Source: Gammaproteobacteria bacterium
GTDB taxonomy: Bacteria; Pseudomonadota; Gammaproteobacteria; Steroidobacterales; Steroidobacteraceae
Direction of reading: 5' to 3'
NCBI GenBank assembly: GCA_025358295.1
Contig: JANYJY010000035.1
Span: forward strand, 1-64,000
Length of the DNA stretch: 64,000 nucleotides
Part shown: in pieces, positions 44,825 through 53,714 of the stretch
Numbering within the stretch: position 1 is the stretch's first letter
How the letters are laid out: the number at the start of each line of letters is the position of its first letter
The notes under the pieces: generated by a model
Databases searched by the model: none
Seen by the model: only the letters and a program-made list of their open reading frames with translations
Told to the model about the DNA's origin: nothing
Position numbers and translations under genes: made by a program

Positions 44825-46724
44825 GGGTCACCTCTGTTTGGCTGTAGCCCACCGCACGCAGCGCCTCGCAAACCCCGTCAAGCGCTTGGGGATCTTCGAT
44901 GCTGGCGGGAGTTTCGAAAGACTCGCCGTCGGCGATCCGGCGAATGACGGAGCGCAATATCTTGCCCGAACGCGTCTTTGGTAACCTGTCGACGACAACG
45001 ATCGCCCTACAGGCCGAGATAGCACCGATCTCATCGCGAATCTTTCGCGCCACTTCGACGATGATCTCGGCCTGGGCTCGAGTTACACCAGCCTTCAGGA
45101 CCAACAGCCCCACCGGCACCATGCCCTTGATGGCATCGGCGGCGCCGATGACCGCACATTCGGCTACATCGGGATGTTCGGCAATGACTTGTTCGATGCC
45201 GCCGCTAGACAGGCGATGACCCGCAACGTTGATGATGTCGTCGATACGGCTCATGACGTGCACGAAGCCGTCGGCATCGATGAATCCTGAATCACCCGTG
45301 CGATAGAATCCTGGATGCGCGGCGAGATAGCTCGCGACGAACTCGACTTCATTGTTCCACAGGGTGGATAGGCACCCCGGCGGCAACGGCAATCGAATGC
45401 AAATGTCGCCGATGATGCGCGGTGACTGCGGCTCGCTCTGAGCGTTCAATACAGCAAAACGATAGCCGGGCACCGCATGGCCCGCGCTGCCGTAGCGCAC
45501 CGCTCGCTCTCCCAACCCCAAACAGGTGGCCAGCGCCGGCCACCCCAATTCAGTCTGCCACCAGTTATCGATCACGGGTACCTGGCAGTGTTTTTCCGCC
45601 CAGCGAACGGTGTCAGGATCAGCGCGCTCTCCGGCCAGGAACACAGCGCGCAAGCGCCCCGTGCCGGGTTTGAGTTGCAACCCCTCTGGGTCTTCGCGCT
45701 TGATGGCACGCAGCGCAGCGGGCGAGGTTAACAGCACCTGCACCCCATGCGCGCGAATCACGCGCCAATAAGCGCCGGCATCCGGGGTGCCCACCGGCTT
45801 GCCTTCGTAAAGAATAGTGGTGCAGCCGGCAATGAGGGGCGCATACACGATATAGCTGTGTCCCACCACCCAGCCAATATCGGACGCTGCCCAGAAGACC
45901 TCGCCCGGCTGCATGCCAAATACATGGCGCAGGCTCCACGCCATCGCCACCGCATGACCGCCGTTATCACGCACCACGCCCTTCGCTATCCCCGTGGTGC
46001 CGGAGGTATACAAAATGTACAGGGGATCGCTCGCCCTCATCGGCACACAAGCAGCCGGCGCGGCGGCGGCTGTCGCCTCGCACCAATCAAGATCACGTGG
46101 ACGACGCAGCTCAGCACGAAGCTCGCGCCTCTGCAGGATCACGACACTCTCCACCGGGTGCGCCGCCAGTTCGAGCGCTGCATCCAGCAGGGGCTTGTAT
46201 GCCACGATGCCCTTGGGCTCGATACCGCACGACGCGCTCAAGACCACGCGCGGCTTAGCGTCATCGATGCGCTTGGCAAGCTCAGGCGCCGCAAATCCGC
46301 CGAATACCACGCAATGTACGGCGCCGATGCGCGCGCAGGCCAGCATGGCGATCACCGCCTCAGGGATCATCGGCAGATAGATAACCACTCGATCGCCGGG
46401 CTGCACCTGCAAATCACGCAGCGCGCCGGCCAATTGCGCAACATCGTGTTGCAATTCCTGATAGCTGACGCATCTTTCCGTACCGGCGAGCGGGCTGTCG
46501 TAGATCAATGCCGCTTGAGCGCCGCGCCCTGCGTCGACGTGCCGGTCGACTGCGTTGAAGCAGGTGTTGAGAGTCGCACCCGGAAACCACTCCGCGAGGC
46601 CGTAAGCCTTGCCCTCAAAGGGCTCCTCAGGCGCGTGATACCAACTGACGGCACACGCCGCTTCCGACCACAAGCGTGCCGGATTCTCGACGCTGGCTTG
46701 ATAGGCACTGGCGAAGGCGGTCAT
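44808..46724 (-). CDS. Acyl-CoA synthetase (acetyl/propionyl-CoA ligase type)
   Basis: The 638-residue protein resembles AcsA/PrpE and ACSS3: an ACAS N-terminal segment (YQASVENPARLWSEAACAVSWYHAPEEPFEG), the AMP-binding motif YTSGTTGIAKGVVRDNGGHAVAMAWSL, NWWQTELGWPA, YRTGDSGFIDADGFVHVMSRIDDIINVAGHRLSSGGIEQVI, and the C-terminal catalytic Lys in LPKTRSGKILRSVIRRIADG. It activates a short carboxylic acid to its CoA thioester. ATG 46724 is preferred to the TTG at 46730. The position between a cupin oxygenase gene and the E1 genes suggests it activates an acid released in the same pathway. Confidence 0.9.
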   Translation of the reverse strand: MTAFASAYQASVENPARLWSEAACAVSWYHAPEEPFEGKAYGLAEWFPGATLNTCFNAVDRHVDAGRGAQAALIYDSPLAGTERCVSYQELQHDVAQLAGALRDLQVQPGDRVVIYLPMIPEAVIAMLACARIGAVHCVVFGGFAAPELAKRIDDAKPRVVLSASCGIEPKGIVAYKPLLDAALELAAHPVESVVILQRRELRAELRRPRDLDWCEATAAAAPAACVPMRASDPLYILYTSGTTGIAKGVVRDNGGHAVAMAWSLRHVFGMQPGEVFWAASDIGWVVGHSYIVYAPLIAGCTTILYEGKPVGTPDAGAYWRVIRAHGVQVLLTSPAALRAIKREDPEGLQLKPGTGRLRAVFLAGERADPDTVRWAEKHCQVPVIDNWWQTELGWPALATCLGLGERAVRYGSAGHAVPGYRFAVLNAQSEPQSPRIIGDICIRLPLPPGCLSTLWNNEVEFVASYLAAHPGFYRTGDSGFIDADGFVHVMSRIDDIINVAGHRLSSGGIEQVIAEHPDVAECAVIGAADAIKGMVPVGLLVLKAGVTRAQAEIIVEVARKIRDEIGAISACRAIVVVDRLPKTRSGKILRSVIRRIADGESFETPASIEDPQALDGVCEALRAVGYSQTEVTRASGM

Positions 46725-46733
46725 GGGCAAAAG

Positions 46734-47138
46734 TCAGGCCGCGCTCGTCAACTTGTTCACCAACTCATAATCGAGCACCGAGGCGATGCTGTCGTCCTCA
46801 TTTAAGAACAGCACGGGCCCGAAATTGGTGAATAGCAATTCGGTGTATTCCGGAAAACTGGTCATGTCGTGCACGGCGCCGATCGGCTCATAGCCGTACA
46901 CCCCAGCAAGCGCGGTGCCCATGCGATAGTCCATGCGACCCCTGAGCACGAAATACTCGCCTGCGCCGAGATGCTTGTGACGCGGAATGAAACTGCCCGC
47001 CTGGCAGCGGAACAATACTGTCCAGCGCCCAGTCTCCGGACTGGTGAACAAGCGCTTGAGATCGATGCCCGGAACTACGGGGGCCCAGTTAAGATCCGCG
47101 CCGTCGCACATTACTTCAGGCATATTGAGGTCAGTCAT
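46734..47138 (-). CDS. Cupin dioxygenase-like protein (acetylacetone-cleaving / ChrR type)
   Basis: A 134-residue single-domain cupin. The metal motif is FIPRHKHLGAGEYFVLRGRMDYRMG (two His in HKH plus Glu), with a later His in IGAVHDMTSF, giving the three-His pattern of Dke1-type dioxygenases. Relatives are acetylacetone-cleaving Dke1 and 2,4'-dihydroxyacetophenone dioxygenase, which split C-C bonds next to carbonyls. It sits between the SDR genes and the acyl-CoA ligase gene, so it may cleave a diketone or hydroxyketone made by the SDRs. A related cupin is at 58650. Function is inferred from fold and context. Confidence 0.72.
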   Translation of the reverse strand: MTDLNMPEVMCDGADLNWAPVVPGIDLKRLFTSPETGRWTVLFRCQAGSFIPRHKHLGAGEYFVLRGRMDYRMGTALAGVYGYEPIGAVHDMTSFPEYTELLFTNFGPVLFLNEDDSIASVLDYELVNKLTSAA

Positions 47139-47166
47139 CTCTTAGGTCTCCGTGTGTTTCTGGTGG

Positions 47167-47949
47167 TCACGCGCTCGCCGGGATGCCGGTGGTGAAGCCA
47201 CCGTCGACGATGTAGCCGGCGCCGGTGACGTAACTGGCCTCATCGCTGCTCAAGAAGGCGATGACTTGCGCGATTTCATGCGGCTCGGCATAGCGGCGTA
47301 GCGGCACGAAAGAGCTGAAATGCGCGTGGGCTGCCTCAAGGCTGGGTGCGCCTACCTGCTCTTCGACCTTTTGCATCATGGCGGTGTTCACCAATCCGGG
47401 ATGCACGGAATTCACCCGAATGCCGTGCCGCGCAAGATCGATGGCAGCGGTTTTGGCGAGGCCCATCACGGCGTGCTTGCTGGCGGCATAGGCGGCAAAG
47501 GTCCCGAAGCCACGAATGCCGTTGATCGAGGAGACGAGGACGATGGAGCCGGAACCGGCAGCCCTCATTAGCGGGGTCACGGCTTGAATGCCATGCCACG
47601 GCCCATGTACGTTGACCCGCATCACCTCATCGAATACCTCAATCGGGTAATCCTTCAAGGGTGAGGACACCCCGGCAATGCCGGCGTTGAATATCGCTGC
47701 GTCGAGTCGGCCGAAGCGTGCCTCAATCGCGCGCACCGCCTCCGCCATCGCCTCAGGATTCGCGGCATCGCCGACAATCTGTACGACGTCTCGATTCGCC
47801 GTGCCGGCCACACTGTGAGTAAGCGCCGCCGCGTCACGGTCCATGGCCGCCACCACGTAGCCCGCTTCGAGCATGCGCTTCACCACGGCTTTGCCGATTC
47901 CATTGGCCGCGCCGGTCACCAAGGCTGCGCGCCGCGCTCCACTGCTCAT
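47167..47949 (-). CDS. Short-chain dehydrogenase/reductase (SDR)
   Basis: From ATG 47949, which overlaps the preceding SDR stop as ATGA, the 260-residue protein has the NAD(P) motif TGAANGIG, an acidic AAMDRD that favours NAD, the NAG block (FNAGIAG), the catalytic Ser (VLVSSINGIRG) and YAASK. It is a classical SDR oxidoreductase of secondary alcohols or ketones. The track start at 47991 lies inside the upstream gene. The pair of adjacent SDRs suggests two successive oxidations. Confidence 0.88.
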   Translation of the reverse strand: MSSGARRAALVTGAANGIGKAVVKRMLEAGYVVAAMDRDAAALTHSVAGTANRDVVQIVGDAANPEAMAEAVRAIEARFGRLDAAIFNAGIAGVSSPLKDYPIEVFDEVMRVNVHGPWHGIQAVTPLMRAAGSGSIVLVSSINGIRGFGTFAAYAASKHAVMGLAKTAAIDLARHGIRVNSVHPGLVNTAMMQKVEEQVGAPSLEAAHAHFSSFVPLRRYAEPHEIAQVIAFLSSDEASYVTGAGYIVDGGFTTGIPASA

Positions 47950-48728
47950 GTGGCAAACCCGCCGTCGACGGTGTACACGCCGCCGGTGCAAAAGGACGCG
48001 TCGTCGCTCAATAGAAAACAGACGACCTTCGCGATCTCCTGCGGCTGTGCGTAGCGACGCAATGGCGTTCGATTCACGGCTGCGTCGTGCGCGGCCCCTG
48101 GATTAGCGGGGTTTAAGTTGCGCTCCAGATCCCTCGTCATGCGCGTCGATACAAAGCCTGGTGCGACGACGTTCACGCGCACACCGAAGGGCGCCAATTC
48201 CAGTGCAACCGAACGCATCATACCGATCACCGCATGCTTGCTTGCGGTGTAGGCCGACACCCCTGCGAATCCCATCACCCCAGAAATAGACGAGACGATG
48301 ACTGCGTTGCCACGCCTCTTTTCCAACTCCGGTATGCAGGCTTGCAGGCCGCACCACACCCCGCGCACATTGACCTTCATCACCTCGGCGAATATCTCGC
48401 TCGGGTACTCGTCTACCGGCGCCACTGCGCCCTCGATGCCGGCATTCAGCACGATAGAATCCACCGCGCCGAAGGACGCCGAGCCGGCCGCCACGGCACC
48501 GCGCATGTCCGAAAGATCCGTGACATCCGCGCGCACCGTGCACAGCGCCCCACCCCGAGCGGTACGCAATTTCAGTGCCGCAAGCGCCTCTGCGTCGCGA
48601 TCGACGGCGACCACACTGGTGCCGCGTGACAGCAAGCGCTCAACGATGGCCGAGCCGATTCCGCCGGCCGCCCCGGTCACCAAGGCCACCTGCGGCTGCC
48701 GCGCGCTGCCGGCTTCAGTAGCGGACAT
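47946..48728 (-). CDS. Short-chain dehydrogenase/reductase (SDR), receptor-proximal copy
   Basis: Classical SDR of 260 residues starting at ATG 48728: TGAAGGIG, AVDRDAEAL (Asp favouring NAD), LNAGIEGAV, the Ser block VIVSSISGVMGFAG and AYTASKHAVIG with Tyr and Lys. The start lies 14 bp inside the end of the TBDR gene, so the longer track frame is antisense-like and rejected. It resembles the next SDR throughout, so the two probably arose by duplication. Overlap with the receptor gene makes uptake and catabolism parts of one transcript. Confidence 0.88.
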   Translation of the reverse strand: MSATEAGSARQPQVALVTGAAGGIGSAIVERLLSRGTSVVAVDRDAEALAALKLRTARGGALCTVRADVTDLSDMRGAVAAGSASFGAVDSIVLNAGIEGAVAPVDEYPSEIFAEVMKVNVRGVWCGLQACIPELEKRRGNAVIVSSISGVMGFAGVSAYTASKHAVIGMMRSVALELAPFGVRVNVVAPGFVSTRMTRDLERNLNPANPGAAHDAAVNRTPLRRYAQPQEIAKVVCFLLSDDASFCTGGVYTVDGGFAT

Positions 48729-50946
48729 TGAACTCGACGCCAAAAGTGCGCGGCGGCGCCAGGCTGCCGACCACCGTGGAGCCAATGATGTCGCCATTGA
48801 AAATCTTGTTTGTGGCGACGACTTCGTTGGTCGCATTGTCGACGTAGGCCGCTACATTCCACTTACCCGAGGGTCCGGTATAGGTGCCGCGAGCCTTGAG
48901 CCAGCCGTAACTGCGTTCGGCGAGATCCGGCACATTGAACGCCGAGAAGTAAATCTTGTCCTGCCAGGCGTAATCCACACGCAGTGTGATGTCGCTGTGA
49001 TCGCGCAAATCGAATTGGTACTGCGCCCCAACAGTGGCTTTCAACGCGGGCGCCCGCGGCAATTTCTTACCGCTCAATTGCTGTACGCCGAGCGCCGGGT
49101 ACTTAGGATCCAGCAAAGCGCCATCGGTAAATTCGGCATCCAGCCAAGTCAAATTGGCGTCAACGCGAAAAGCCGACGTGGCGAGCCACGAGGATTCGAG
49201 CTCAACGCCCTTGACCTTGGCCTTGGCAGCGTTGCGAATGATGACGTTGTTGTTCTGGACGTCCTGTACTTGTAGATCCGTGTAGTCGTAGTAGAACACC
49301 GCCGTGTTCAACCGCAGCCGACGATCGAACAGCGTCAGCTTGGCTCCCGCCTCGTAGTCCCAAATCTGCTCGGGCTTGTAGGGATCATTCTGATAGCTGC
49401 CCGGATTGAAGCCACCGGACTTGAATCCCTTCGATGCCGATGCATAGAGAAAGGTGTTCGAGTTCAGTTCATAGTTCACGCCCAACTTTGGGGTAAACGA
49501 GTTGAATCGCGTGTCCGCGAATGTCGCCACGTTGTCGAAGGCCGTGATCGGTGCGTTGACGAAAACGACATCATTGCTGCCGCCGCGCCGCTCACTGCTG
49601 TAGCGGCCGCTCAGCACGGCCTGCAGCTTGTCGGTGAAGTAGAGCGTGCCCTCGCCAAAGCCGGCGTAGGCTTGAGTGGTGGTCTTGCCGTTGAGCTTCA
49701 AGAGGCAACAAATGGGATTATTTGGCAGGCCGAACAGCGCATCGGTAAAGGGCAGAAAGTATTCATTGCGAATCGGGTTCGCTTCGTCGAAGTAGTACGC
49801 ACCAAGGATCCATTGAAAGAATCCGCTGTTCGGTGAACTGAGCTGAAACTCCTGCGAGTATTGATGCTGGTCCTCCTCGCGCAATTGGTCCACGCCGAAC
49901 ACGGGCGACACATCGAGATCGTCGCGGTTGTAGGGGCGGGTTTTCCGGTAGGCGCTCAAGGAACTCAAGGTGTAGTCGCCGATATTCCACACCAATTTTC
50001 CGGAAATGCCTTCACTGTAGGGCTTATTGAAACCTTGGATGTCCGAGCCGTAGCTGCGGGCATAGGGCGCGGAACGAACCGAGGGTGGCACCAGGGCTTG
50101 GTAGATCGGATTGGTGGATGTCCCGGGTCCAAAGTAATGCCACACGACGCCATCATCGTTCGCTTCGTAGTAGTCCACCTTGATGGTGGCGTTCAACGTG
50201 TCGAGAATTTTCGCCGTCAACGTGATGCGTGCCATCCAGGCGTTCTGGTCCTCGGCATCGCTTTTGACAGAGCCCAAGCCCACCGGGTCCGCGATCGGGC
50301 GATACAGCGTGGTGTAGCCTGAGTGCGAATCGTGTTCCACGGCGATGCGCAACCCGATGCGATCGCTCAACGGCCCGCCGATGGCGCCCGTCACCCGATA
50401 GGCATCGTAGTTCCCGACATCGAGCCGGCCCTCGGCCTCAAGCTCGTTGCTCGGTCCTTTGGAAATTACATTCACCGACCCGCCGGTGGCATTGCGGCCG
50501 TACAAAGTACCCTGCGGACCGCGCAGCACCTCTACACGCTCCACGTCGAGGAACGCCGGCACCGCACCGGCACTTCGAGATATGTAAACGCCATCCGAAT
50601 GAAATGCGGTCGAACTGTCCGAGCCGCCGATCACCGAGGAGTAGCCGATGCCTCGGATATAGATTTGCGCCTCGCCTTGAAACAGGCTGACCAGCAGGCT
50701 GGCATTCGCGTTGGCCATGTCGCTGATGCCGACGATGGTTCGCTCTGTCAGGTCCTCGCTGGAATACGCGGTCACCGCAGCCGCCGTTTTTTGTACATCC
50801 GTGGTACGGCGCTCCGCGGTGACCAGGATGGTCTCGAGGCCCGTCGAGGCATCCTCGGTAACCGCCTGAGCCCGGGTTTTCGACGCGCCACCCAATAAGC
50901 CCATAGCCAATAGGCAGCAAAACACGTTCACGCCAGCCTTAAACAT
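48715..50946 (-). CDS. TonB-dependent receptor, first gene of the catabolic operon
   Basis: The preferred start is ATG 50946, seven bases after GGGGA; the track start at 50961 is a TTG. The 743-residue protein has a signal peptide (MFKAGVNVFCCLLAMGLLGGASKTRAQA), TonB box LETILVTAERRTTDVQ, plug (DMANANASLLVSLFQGEAQIYIRGIGYSSVIGGSDSSTAFHSDGVYISRSAGAVPAFLDVERVEVLRGPQGTLYGRNATGGSVNVISK) and a barrel ending GVEFNVRY. There is no STN domain. This subtype often serves small organic substrates. Its 3' end overlaps the first SDR gene. An AraC gene is divergent 182 bp away. Confidence 0.92.
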   Translation of the reverse strand: MFKAGVNVFCCLLAMGLLGGASKTRAQAVTEDASTGLETILVTAERRTTDVQKTAAAVTAYSSEDLTERTIVGISDMANANASLLVSLFQGEAQIYIRGIGYSSVIGGSDSSTAFHSDGVYISRSAGAVPAFLDVERVEVLRGPQGTLYGRNATGGSVNVISKGPSNELEAEGRLDVGNYDAYRVTGAIGGPLSDRIGLRIAVEHDSHSGYTTLYRPIADPVGLGSVKSDAEDQNAWMARITLTAKILDTLNATIKVDYYEANDDGVVWHYFGPGTSTNPIYQALVPPSVRSAPYARSYGSDIQGFNKPYSEGISGKLVWNIGDYTLSSLSAYRKTRPYNRDDLDVSPVFGVDQLREEDQHQYSQEFQLSSPNSGFFQWILGAYYFDEANPIRNEYFLPFTDALFGLPNNPICCLLKLNGKTTTQAYAGFGEGTLYFTDKLQAVLSGRYSSERRGGSNDVVFVNAPITAFDNVATFADTRFNSFTPKLGVNYELNSNTFLYASASKGFKSGGFNPGSYQNDPYKPEQIWDYEAGAKLTLFDRRLRLNTAVFYYDYTDLQVQDVQNNNVIIRNAAKAKVKGVELESSWLATSAFRVDANLTWLDAEFTDGALLDPKYPALGVQQLSGKKLPRAPALKATVGAQYQFDLRDHSDITLRVDYAWQDKIYFSAFNVPDLAERSYGWLKARGTYTGPSGKWNVAAYVDNATNEVVATNKIFNGDIIGSTVVGSLAPPRTFGVEFNVRY

Positions 50947-51128
50947 AGTCATTCCCCGCAACAGCCAATGATCGATTTGTTGTTTTGTCTAGCCTAGGCG
51001 TAGCATTCGGGGCAATCCTGGCAGCGGGCGCATGTCGACCCGTCTCAGAAGGAACTCAAGGTTTGACGGGGAGTCGGCCTGGTGTAGTCTTAATGGGCGT
51101 GATTACAACAACAGCGAAGCTTTAGGGC

Positions 51129-52121
51129 ATGCTTGAATATCCGCGCTCTGGCGAACTAAGGGCACCTATAAAGGCTTGGTCCGCGGGGCAATTTCCTGCA
51201 AGCCAGCGCTACGATGCGTGGGCGAGTGCGCTCAGCCAATACTTCCTGCCGTGGTCGATCACCTCGCGCAGCCAGCAAACCTGCGAGGCGGCGGTCCGTC
51301 AATACGACTTCGGCGGCTGCAAACTCATCCACTGCAATAGCGACCCATTGAGCGGCATTCGAACGATCGGCGACATCGGCCGCACCGACGGCCACTTCTT
51401 CAACGTGTTGTACGTGGTCTCCGGTGTTGAATACCTGCGTTTCCACGATCGCGACGTCACGCTGCGCGCCGGTGAATATGTGTTGTGGGACTCGCAGCGG
51501 CGGATCGAATTTACGCTGTTGGAGCCGCTCGAAAAGCTGACCTTCATGGTCCCCGCTTCTCTCATGCGCTCACTCATGCCCAACGCCGAGGACTACGTGG
51601 GAGTAGCCCTTTCTTGCAATCAAGGAATCGGCGGATTGTTCGCCAATCACCTACGGGCATTGGGTCACGCGCTGTGGAATATGCACGAGCATGACGCCGC
51701 GCAGATCGTGAACCCCACGCTCGACCTACTGGCACGAGCGTTGACCTCGGCACCCTGCCGCAAGCGGCCGAATATGCGTCACGCAACGTTGCGCCGTCTG
51801 CGCGAGTATATAGTTGAGAATCTAGCGGACCCGAATCTCACGCCCACTCGAATCGCAGCCGCCAATCACGTTTCGGTGCGTTACCTGCACATGCTGTTCG
51901 GCGAAATTAACAGCACAGTATCGGACTGGATTCGAGCGCAGCGCCTGGAGCGCTGCCGCTCCGATCTATCTAACGTGCAACTCGATCATCAGACCATCAC
52001 CGAGATTGCATACAAGTGGGGATTCGCGGATTCCGGTAACTTCGGCAAGGTATTCCGCAAGGCATACGGTCAAGCGCCGCGCGCTTATCGTCAGACGCGC
52101 AGGCAACGAGCGCCTGCCTGA
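51129..52121 (+). CDS. AraC-family transcriptional regulator
   Basis: The 330-residue protein has an N-terminal AraC-binding cupin-like domain (GHFFNVLYVVSGVEYLRFHDRDVTLRAGEYVLWDSQRRIEFTLLEPLEKLTFMVP) like that of XylS/FeaR-type activators. The C-terminal double helix-turn-helix is RLREYIVENLADPNLTPTRIAAANHVSVRYLHMLFGEINSTVSDWIRAQRLERCRSDLSN to ITEIAYKWGFADSGNFGKVFRKAYGQAPRAYRQ. It is divergent from the TBDR-led catabolic operon and is the natural candidate activator. TTGACG at 51063 could be a -35 box for its own promoter, with a poor -10. Confidence 0.9.
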   Translation: MLEYPRSGELRAPIKAWSAGQFPASQRYDAWASALSQYFLPWSITSRSQQTCEAAVRQYDFGGCKLIHCNSDPLSGIRTIGDIGRTDGHFFNVLYVVSGVEYLRFHDRDVTLRAGEYVLWDSQRRIEFTLLEPLEKLTFMVPASLMRSLMPNAEDYVGVALSCNQGIGGLFANHLRALGHALWNMHEHDAAQIVNPTLDLLARALTSAPCRKRPNMRHATLRRLREYIVENLADPNLTPTRIAAANHVSVRYLHMLFGEINSTVSDWIRAQRLERCRSDLSNVQLDHQTITEIAYKWGFADSGNFGKVFRKAYGQAPRAYRQTRRQRAPA

Positions 52122-52183
52122 CTTCATGCCCGCCAGCCATGCCCGACCCGATCATCCCTAAAATCGGCTAGTAGTTTTTTTGC

Positions 52184-52435
52184 TTCGATGACGTTAATGG
52201 ACTCATTGCGCGCGCGATCGCCAACACGGCTCTCGCCCGTTCGGAACGGAGCACGCAGCGCTTTTACAGCATGTCAGCGCAAATCAGTCGCGAGCGGAAT
52301 GACTATTGCACAATGCTGGAGCGTGCGCAAAAGGGTGGCCTCGATGTTACGGGATGGCAGAAATGGTTTCTGTCGTGCCTACACCGCGCGATTGAGGCCT
52401 CACAAGAGACGCTGAGCGCGGCGCGCTATGCAAGC
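52184..52435 (+). pseudogene. Remnant of a Fic family gene
   Basis: One frame reads FDDVNGLIARAIANTALARSERSTQRFYSMSAQISRERNDYCTMLERAQKGGLDVTGWQKWFLSCLHRAIEASQETLSAA. This aligns with the intact Fic at 36122 (FEDGNGRVGRALLDRALAQDELRAVRLYSMSARIMIVRDDYYQALGEISRGDLDVTQWLRWFL). The Fic motif is degraded (DVNGLIAR for DGNGRIAR) and the preceding His is lost. Everything upstream of the motif and the C-terminal part is gone, and the fragment runs into the LuxR stop. It is a dead relic, from a different Fic gene than the one at 36122. Confidence 0.75.
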
Positions 52436-52439
52436 GCGC

Positions 52440-53570
52440 TCAGTTCAGGCCGAGGAGCCTTGAGACTAGTTGCGTGCGGCTGTTGATACCGACCTTCGCG
52501 TACACGGAGCGCAGATGATTTTCGACCGTACGCAGCGCGATCCCCAAGCCGCGGGAAATCTGTCCATTACTCTGCCCGGCGCATATCAGGCGGGCGACGT
52601 CGATCTCGCGGTCGGAAAGAGCGAATGACGCGCAGGCATCGTCGAGAACCTTGCGGTCACTGCATTCGGACATGACGAGAACATAGTAAATTCTCGCGTC
52701 GATGTCGCGAAAGGCGCGCACGTCGATGTCCATTTGACAAGAATTTCCGTGGTTCTCCCGCGGCATTGCGACGGTGAACCGGCCGCGAGAGCCCGCCGCC
52801 GGCGCAAGATACATCAGCCGCTGACGTATTTCGCCAAATACGCTCGCCGACTGCGCGCTGCGGCACGCAGCTTCCTCGTATAGCCCGAGCTGCGTCAGGC
52901 CGTGACGATTCGCATGCCGGACGAGCAGGTCCTCGTCGAGTACAACGAAACCCATGCCGGCGTCACTATCTGCGACGGCATCCAGTACGGCACCCGACAA
53001 AGGAACCGAGTCCCGATACGCAAGGTTCGAGATGACCGATTGAATCACCGGCACCAATTCTTGTAGCCTGCCCACCTCCTCGGTCGAGAACGGCTGCGCT
53101 TCGTGGGCGCGATGAAACCCCAAGCACATCATCTCCGATCCAAGGGTCGAGCGGACGGGAAAGACAACGCCGAGGACATGCCGGATATCGTACTCAAAAA
53201 GAAACTCACGGTAGTAAGCCTGATCCCGCCAACCCGGAATTCCCGACAGCAGTGACACGGAGGCACGCTGACCGTTCGCTCCGGAGCGCAACCGTTGCAG
53301 ACCGGGCTTGAGGACTGGATCCAGGTTGTAGACGCCTTCCGCGTACACTTCGACGCTACGCGGATGATGCCCGACGTACGATCGCCTCCCCACCAGCTGT
53401 CCATTGGTGGGCAGATCAAAGAACTGCAGGAACACACTACTGGTCGCATTCAACGCGTCTGCTACCGGCGTCAGCAGGCGCTCACCCATCTGCTCGTATG
53501 ATGTGCACGAAAGCACGCGCACGAATAATTCGGCGGACACCGCGCTCCGCGACGCCGAAATTTCGGACAT
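52440..53570 (-). CDS. LuxR-type regulator
   Basis: The 376-residue protein ends in a LuxR/GerE helix-turn-helix (FALSDREIDVARLICAGQSNGQISRGLGIALRTVENHLRSVYAKVGINSRTQLVSRLL). The N-terminal 300 residues look like a GAF-type sensor (FFDLPTNGQLVGRRSYVGHHPRSVEVYAEGVYNLDPVLKPG) and a PAS-like segment (DAGMGFVVLDEDLLVRHANRHGLTQLG). No receiver domain or acyl-homoserine-lactone signature is seen. ATG 53570 is preferred to the track start at 53618. It lies downstream of the VOC and SDR genes on the same strand, and may control them or the divergent TBDR at 55298. Confidence 0.82.
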   Translation of the reverse strand: MSEISASRSAVSAELFVRVLSCTSYEQMGERLLTPVADALNATSSVFLQFFDLPTNGQLVGRRSYVGHHPRSVEVYAEGVYNLDPVLKPGLQRLRSGANGQRASVSLLSGIPGWRDQAYYREFLFEYDIRHVLGVVFPVRSTLGSEMMCLGFHRAHEAQPFSTEEVGRLQELVPVIQSVISNLAYRDSVPLSGAVLDAVADSDAGMGFVVLDEDLLVRHANRHGLTQLGLYEEAACRSAQSASVFGEIRQRLMYLAPAAGSRGRFTVAMPRENHGNSCQMDIDVRAFRDIDARIYYVLVMSECSDRKVLDDACASFALSDREIDVARLICAGQSNGQISRGLGIALRTVENHLRSVYAKVGINSRTQLVSRLLGLN

Positions 53571-53714
53571 GATTGTGATGTCCCCTCCGAGCCAGCCTAT
53601 AACCCCGTCAGCGCCCACCGACCCGCGTTTCTTCGTTTTTCTTCAACGGCGGCACTGTGCCTTTGGTCAATATGCAACAGTTCGGGGCCCTTCGCAATCC
53701 GAACCGGCGATGCC

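Noticed and set aside
45747-46805. 352-residue plus-strand ORF opposite the acyl-CoA ligase
   Set aside because: Antisense to conserved AMP-binding motifs.
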